This document shows positions 61,550-64,000 of a stretch of DNA of 64,000 nt, one piece after another. Origin of the DNA: Salegentibacter lacus. GTDB taxonomy: Bacteria; Bacteroidota; Bacteroidia; Flavobacteriales; Flavobacteriaceae. The number at the start of each line of letters is the position of its first letter. Positions within the stretch are counted from its first letter, which is position 1. A program made the position numbers and the translations under genes. The notes beneath the pieces were generated by a model. It did no database searches and was not told the origin of the DNA. It saw nothing but the letters and a program-made list of their open reading frames with translations. The stretch lies in contig NZ_JAIQZB010000009.1 of assembly GCF_020164555.1 (NCBI RefSeq), positions 1 to 64,000 of the forward strand, given 5' to 3'.

Positions 61550-62044
61550 ATGGATTTAATTACTCCTGAAATTGGACTGTTGTTCTGGCAAACCATCGTA
61601 TTTTTAATACTGATGCTTATTCTTGCCAAATTCGCCTGGAAACCAATTCTTGGTGCGGTAAGAACCCGTGAAGAATCTATTAATGAGGCCCTTGCTTCTG
61701 CTGAAGATGCCCGCAAAGAAATGCAGAATCTTAAGGCAGATAACGAAAAGTTATTGCAACAGGCCCGTGCCGAAAGAGATGAAATTCTTAAGGAAGCTCG
61801 GCAGTTGAAGGAGAAGATGATTGCTGAAGCTGAAGGTGAGGCTCAGAAAAAGGCAGATACTATTGTAGCGAAGGCTAAAGAAAGCATCGAGATGGAAAAA
61901 CGTGCAGCGATGGCCGATATCAAAAATCAGGTAGCTACACTTTCTATTGAAATTGCTGAAAAAGTAATTGGAAAAGAATTATCTACCGAGGAGAAACAAC
62001 ATCAAATGATAGACAAGATGTTGAATGATGCTACCTTAAACTAA
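61550..62044 (+). CDS. atpF: F0F1 ATP synthase subunit b
   Basis: Peripheral stalk subunit, 164 residues: one N-terminal helix (LFWQTIVFLILMLILAKFAW) and a long basic-acidic coiled coil (KEMQNLKADNEKLLQQARAE) with a C-terminal IAEKVIGKELS that binds delta. The first residues MDLITPEIGLLFW are typical. The atpH gene follows after 6 bases. Confidence 0.95.
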   Translation: MDLITPEIGLLFWQTIVFLILMLILAKFAWKPILGAVRTREESINEALASAEDARKEMQNLKADNEKLLQQARAERDEILKEARQLKEKMIAEAEGEAQKKADTIVAKAKESIEMEKRAAMADIKNQVATLSIEIAEKVIGKELSTEEKQHQMIDKMLNDATLN

Positions 62045-62050
62045 GATATA

Positions 62051-62605
62051 ATGAAAGGAACCAGGGCAGCACAACGTTACGCCAAAGCGATCTTAGACTT
62101 GGCAAAAGAGAAAAATTCCGCAGATACTGTTTTTACAGATATGCAGCAAATTTCTCAAACTATCGCCAAGAGTGCAGATCTTGCCGATATGCTTAAAAGT
62201 CCGGTTGTTAATTCATCGGTTAAAAAAGCCAGTTTAAAAGAAATTTTTAAAAATGCCGGCGAAATTACCCAGGGCAGTTTTGATGTGCTTATTGAAAACG
62301 GAAGGATTAATATTCTTGATCTTGTAGCTAAAAATTATATAGTTCGTTACAATACGTTAAACAAGTCTCAGGAAGCCATTGTAACTTCGGCTGTTCCGTT
62401 AACAGCAGAATTGGAAGAAAAGATTTTAGCCAAGGTTAAAGAATTAACCGGAACCGGTGCTAAGATTAAAAATGTTATCAATAAAGATATTATAGGAGGT
62501 TTTATTTTAAGGGTTGGCGATTTGCAGTATGACGCCAGTGTATCCAGAAACCTCAGTAGATTAAAAAGGGAGTTAACAAACAACTCATATATTTCGTCTA
62601 TATAA
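62051..62605 (+). CDS. atpH: F0F1 ATP synthase subunit delta
   Basis: Joins the stalk to F1; 184 residues. RAAQRYAKAILDLAKEKN at the N-terminus, LIENGRIN in the middle and DIIGGFILRVGD plus YDASVSRNLSRLKREL at the end are family landmarks. The length is normal. It sits between atpF and atpA. Confidence 0.95.
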   Translation: MKGTRAAQRYAKAILDLAKEKNSADTVFTDMQQISQTIAKSADLADMLKSPVVNSSVKKASLKEIFKNAGEITQGSFDVLIENGRINILDLVAKNYIVRYNTLNKSQEAIVTSAVPLTAELEEKILAKVKELTGTGAKIKNVINKDIIGGFILRVGDLQYDASVSRNLSRLKRELTNNSYISSI

Positions 62606-62663
62606 AATTACCGGCCATAAACCTGTTTTTATACTGAAGTGTTTTTGGTCTTATTTATAAAAT

Positions 62664-62676
62664 GCCCATAATGGGC
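62664..62676 (+). promoter_or_regulatory. small hairpin before atpA
   Basis: GCCCA-TAA-TGGGC, in the 130-base gap before atpA. The following T-run is short, so it is hardly a terminator. A processing or translation-control structure is possible. Confidence 0.3.
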
Positions 62677-62735
62677 TTTGAAAATTTTAATAAAAACAGT
62701 CACGAGATTATAGTGGCATTTTATCTTAAATAATT

Positions 62736-64000
62736 ATGGCAGAAGTAAATCCTGCTGAAGTATCAGCAATATTAAAGAAACAATTATCAGGTTTTGAAAG
62801 CGGAGCCTCTTTAGACGAGGTGGGAACTGTGCTTACTGTTGGTGATGGTATCGCCAACGTTTACGGTTTAGCCAACGCGCAATACGGAGAATTGGTTCAG
62901 TTTGACAGCGGCCTTGAAGGAATGGTGTTAAACCTTGAGGAAGACAATGTAGGTATTGTTTTACTGGGACCCTCTAAAGGTGTTAGAGAAGGATCTGTAG
63001 TAAAAAGAACCGAAAGAATTGCTTCCATCAATGTTGGTGAAGGTATTGTAGGTCGAGTGGTTGATACTCTTGGAAGTCCAATAGACGGGAAAGGAGCTAT
63101 TGAAGGGGAAACTTTTCAGATGCCATTAGAGCGTAAAGCCCCTGGTGTAATTTACCGTCAGCCGGTAACTGAACCATTGCAAACAGGAATCAAATCTATT
63201 GATGCGATGGTACCTGTAGGTAGAGGACAGCGTGAGCTTGTGATTGGTGACCGTCAAACCGGTAAAACTACTGTTTGTATTGACACCATTCTTAACCAAA
63301 AAGAATTTTATGATGCAGGAGAACCTGTACATTGTATATATGTAGCGATTGGGCAAAAAGCCTCAACCGTTGCGGGTATTGCAAAAGTGCTTGAAGATAA
63401 AGGTGCTTTAGCTTATACTACCATAGTTGCCGCAAACGCATCAGATCCTGCTCCAATGCAGGTTTATGCTCCTTTTGCAGGTGCAGCTATTGGTGAGTAC
63501 TTTAGAGATACCGGTCGCCCGGCTTTGATTATCTACGATGATCTTTCTAAACAAGCCGTTGCATACCGTGAGGTATCTTTGCTTTTACGTCGCCCACCGG
63601 GACGTGAAGCTTATCCTGGTGATGTTTTCTTCTTACACTCAAGATTATTAGAGCGTGCAGCGAAAGTTATTAATGATGACGAGATTGCACAAAATATGAA
63701 CGATCTTCCTGAATCCCTTAAAGGAAAAATAAAAGGAGGAGGTTCTTTAACCGCACTTCCAATTATTGAAACTCAAGCAGGTGACGTTTCAGCATATATC
63801 CCAACCAACGTAATTTCGATTACCGATGGTCAGATCTTCTTAACTTCAGATTTATTTAACTCGGGGGTTCGTCCTGCGATTGATGTTGGTATTTCTGTAT
63901 CTCGTGTAGGTGGATCGGCGCAAATTAAGTCGATGAAGAAAGTTGCCGGTACTTTAAAATTAGACCAGGCACAATATCGTGAACTAGAAGCATTTGCTAA
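62736..64000 (+). CDS. atpA: F0F1 ATP synthase subunit alpha, N-terminal part (cut by window end)
   Basis: The first 421 codons of the non-catalytic nucleotide-binding subunit; no stop is reached before the window end. The ATG at 62736 opens [20 protein letters not shown], a typical start. The P-loop GDRQTGKTT and the downstream [20 protein letters not shown] and [14 protein letters not shown] are canonical. About 100 residues of the C-terminal domain should follow outside the window. Confidence 0.97.
   Translation, partial: MAEVNPAEVSAILKKQLSGFESGASLDEVGTVLTVGDGIANVYGLANAQYGELVQFDSGLEGMVLNLEEDNVGIVLLGPSKGVREGSVVKRTERIASINVGEGIVGRVVDTLGSPIDGKGAIEGETFQMPLERKAPGVIYRQPVTEPLQTGIKSIDAMVPVGRGQRELVIGDRQTGKTTVCIDTILNQKEFYDAGEPVHCIYVAIGQKASTVAGIAKVLEDKGALAYTTIVAANASDPAPMQVYAPFAGAAIGEYFRDTGRPALIIYDDLSKQAVAYREVSLLLRRPPGREAYPGDVFFLHSRLLERAAKVINDDEIAQNMNDLPESLKGKIKGGGSLTALPIIETQAGDVSAYIPTNVISITDGQIFLTSDLFNSGVRPAIDVGISVSRVGGSAQIKSMKKVAGTLKLDQAQYRELEAFA

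Noticed and set aside
1-64000. CRISPR array, complete tRNA, rRNA or full insertion sequence
   Set aside because: No regularly spaced repeat array, no complete cloverleaf and no transposase were seen on either strand by eye.

Overview
The window looks like chromosomal DNA of a marine or sediment Flavobacteriaceae bacterium (Bacteroidota). The evidence is two SusC/SusD pairs, a SprE-type gliding/T9SS lipoprotein, a PID-CTERM-type small protein, -7 promoter boxes of the TAnnTTTG type, an L32 without zinc cysteines, and the Bacteroidota order of F-type ATP synthase genes. Genus is inference only; a Gramella/Salegentibacter/Zunongwangia-like organism would fit.

Layout. (1) 0.2-17.6 kb: a polysaccharide utilization locus that reads as N-acetylgalactosamine (GalNAc) catabolism. 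One arm runs leftward: SusC, SusD and a DUF5077/DUF3472/discoidin lipoprotein, then a tight tdh-EEP hydrolase-sugar MFS group. The other arm runs rightward: AgaS-type SIS protein, two PfkB kinases, a class II tagatose-bisphosphate-type aldolase, an amidohydrolase, a Tat-exported GH109 alpha-N-acetylgalactosaminidase and a DeoR regulator. A three-unit 10-bp tandem motif lies in the divergent intergenic region. (2) 17.75-19.84 kb: a small foreign-looking island with a tRNA 3'-end-like fragment and terminator, an A+T-rich gene for an unusual repeat plus two-helix channel-like protein, and a truncated replication-initiator-like gene. (3) 19.8-23.3 kb: a PAS histidine kinase, a DUF6807 protein with a damaged-looking start, and an AI-2E family permease. 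(4) 23.4-40.7 kb: a beta-1,3-glucan (laminarin-type) locus with a membrane-spanning propeller/Y_Y_Y/LuxR regulator, SusC, SusD, a PKD/CBM-like lipoprotein, a GH16 lipoprotein, a GH3-GH16 fusion enzyme, a double DUF1080 lipoprotein and a Tat-type Gfo/Idh/MocA oxidoreductase. (5) 40.8-51.8 kb: a hybrid histidine kinase, a small PID-CTERM protein, ribE, then pdxA-DUF177-rpmF-fabH-accB-accC (fatty acid start-up genes), a FAD oxidoreductase, mtgA and a GreA-like protein. (6) 49.1-52.3 kb intergenic spaces hold a nest of REP/REPIN-like palindromes whose arms covary. (7) 52.3-64 kb: an orphan ABC ATPase, a PaaE-like ferredoxin reductase, a DUF5687/ABC exporter pair, sprE, and the atp operon (atpZ, a 4-TM protein, atpB, E, F, H and the first 421 codons of atpA, cut by the window end).

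How the parts work together. In both sugar loci SusC/D would import surface-bound oligosaccharides. In the first, GH109 would release GalNAc, an MFS permease would move it inward, and the kinase, isomerase and aldolase set would lead it to glycolysis under DeoR-type control. No recognisable NagA/AgaA-type deacetylase is present, and the PF04909-type amidohydrolase is the only local candidate. In the second, surface GH16 and a GH3-GH16 fusion would take laminarin to glucose, while DUF1080 plus Gfo/Idh/MocA suggest a parallel 3-keto-glycoside route. All function calls rest on motifs and gene context read by eye; no database search was run.
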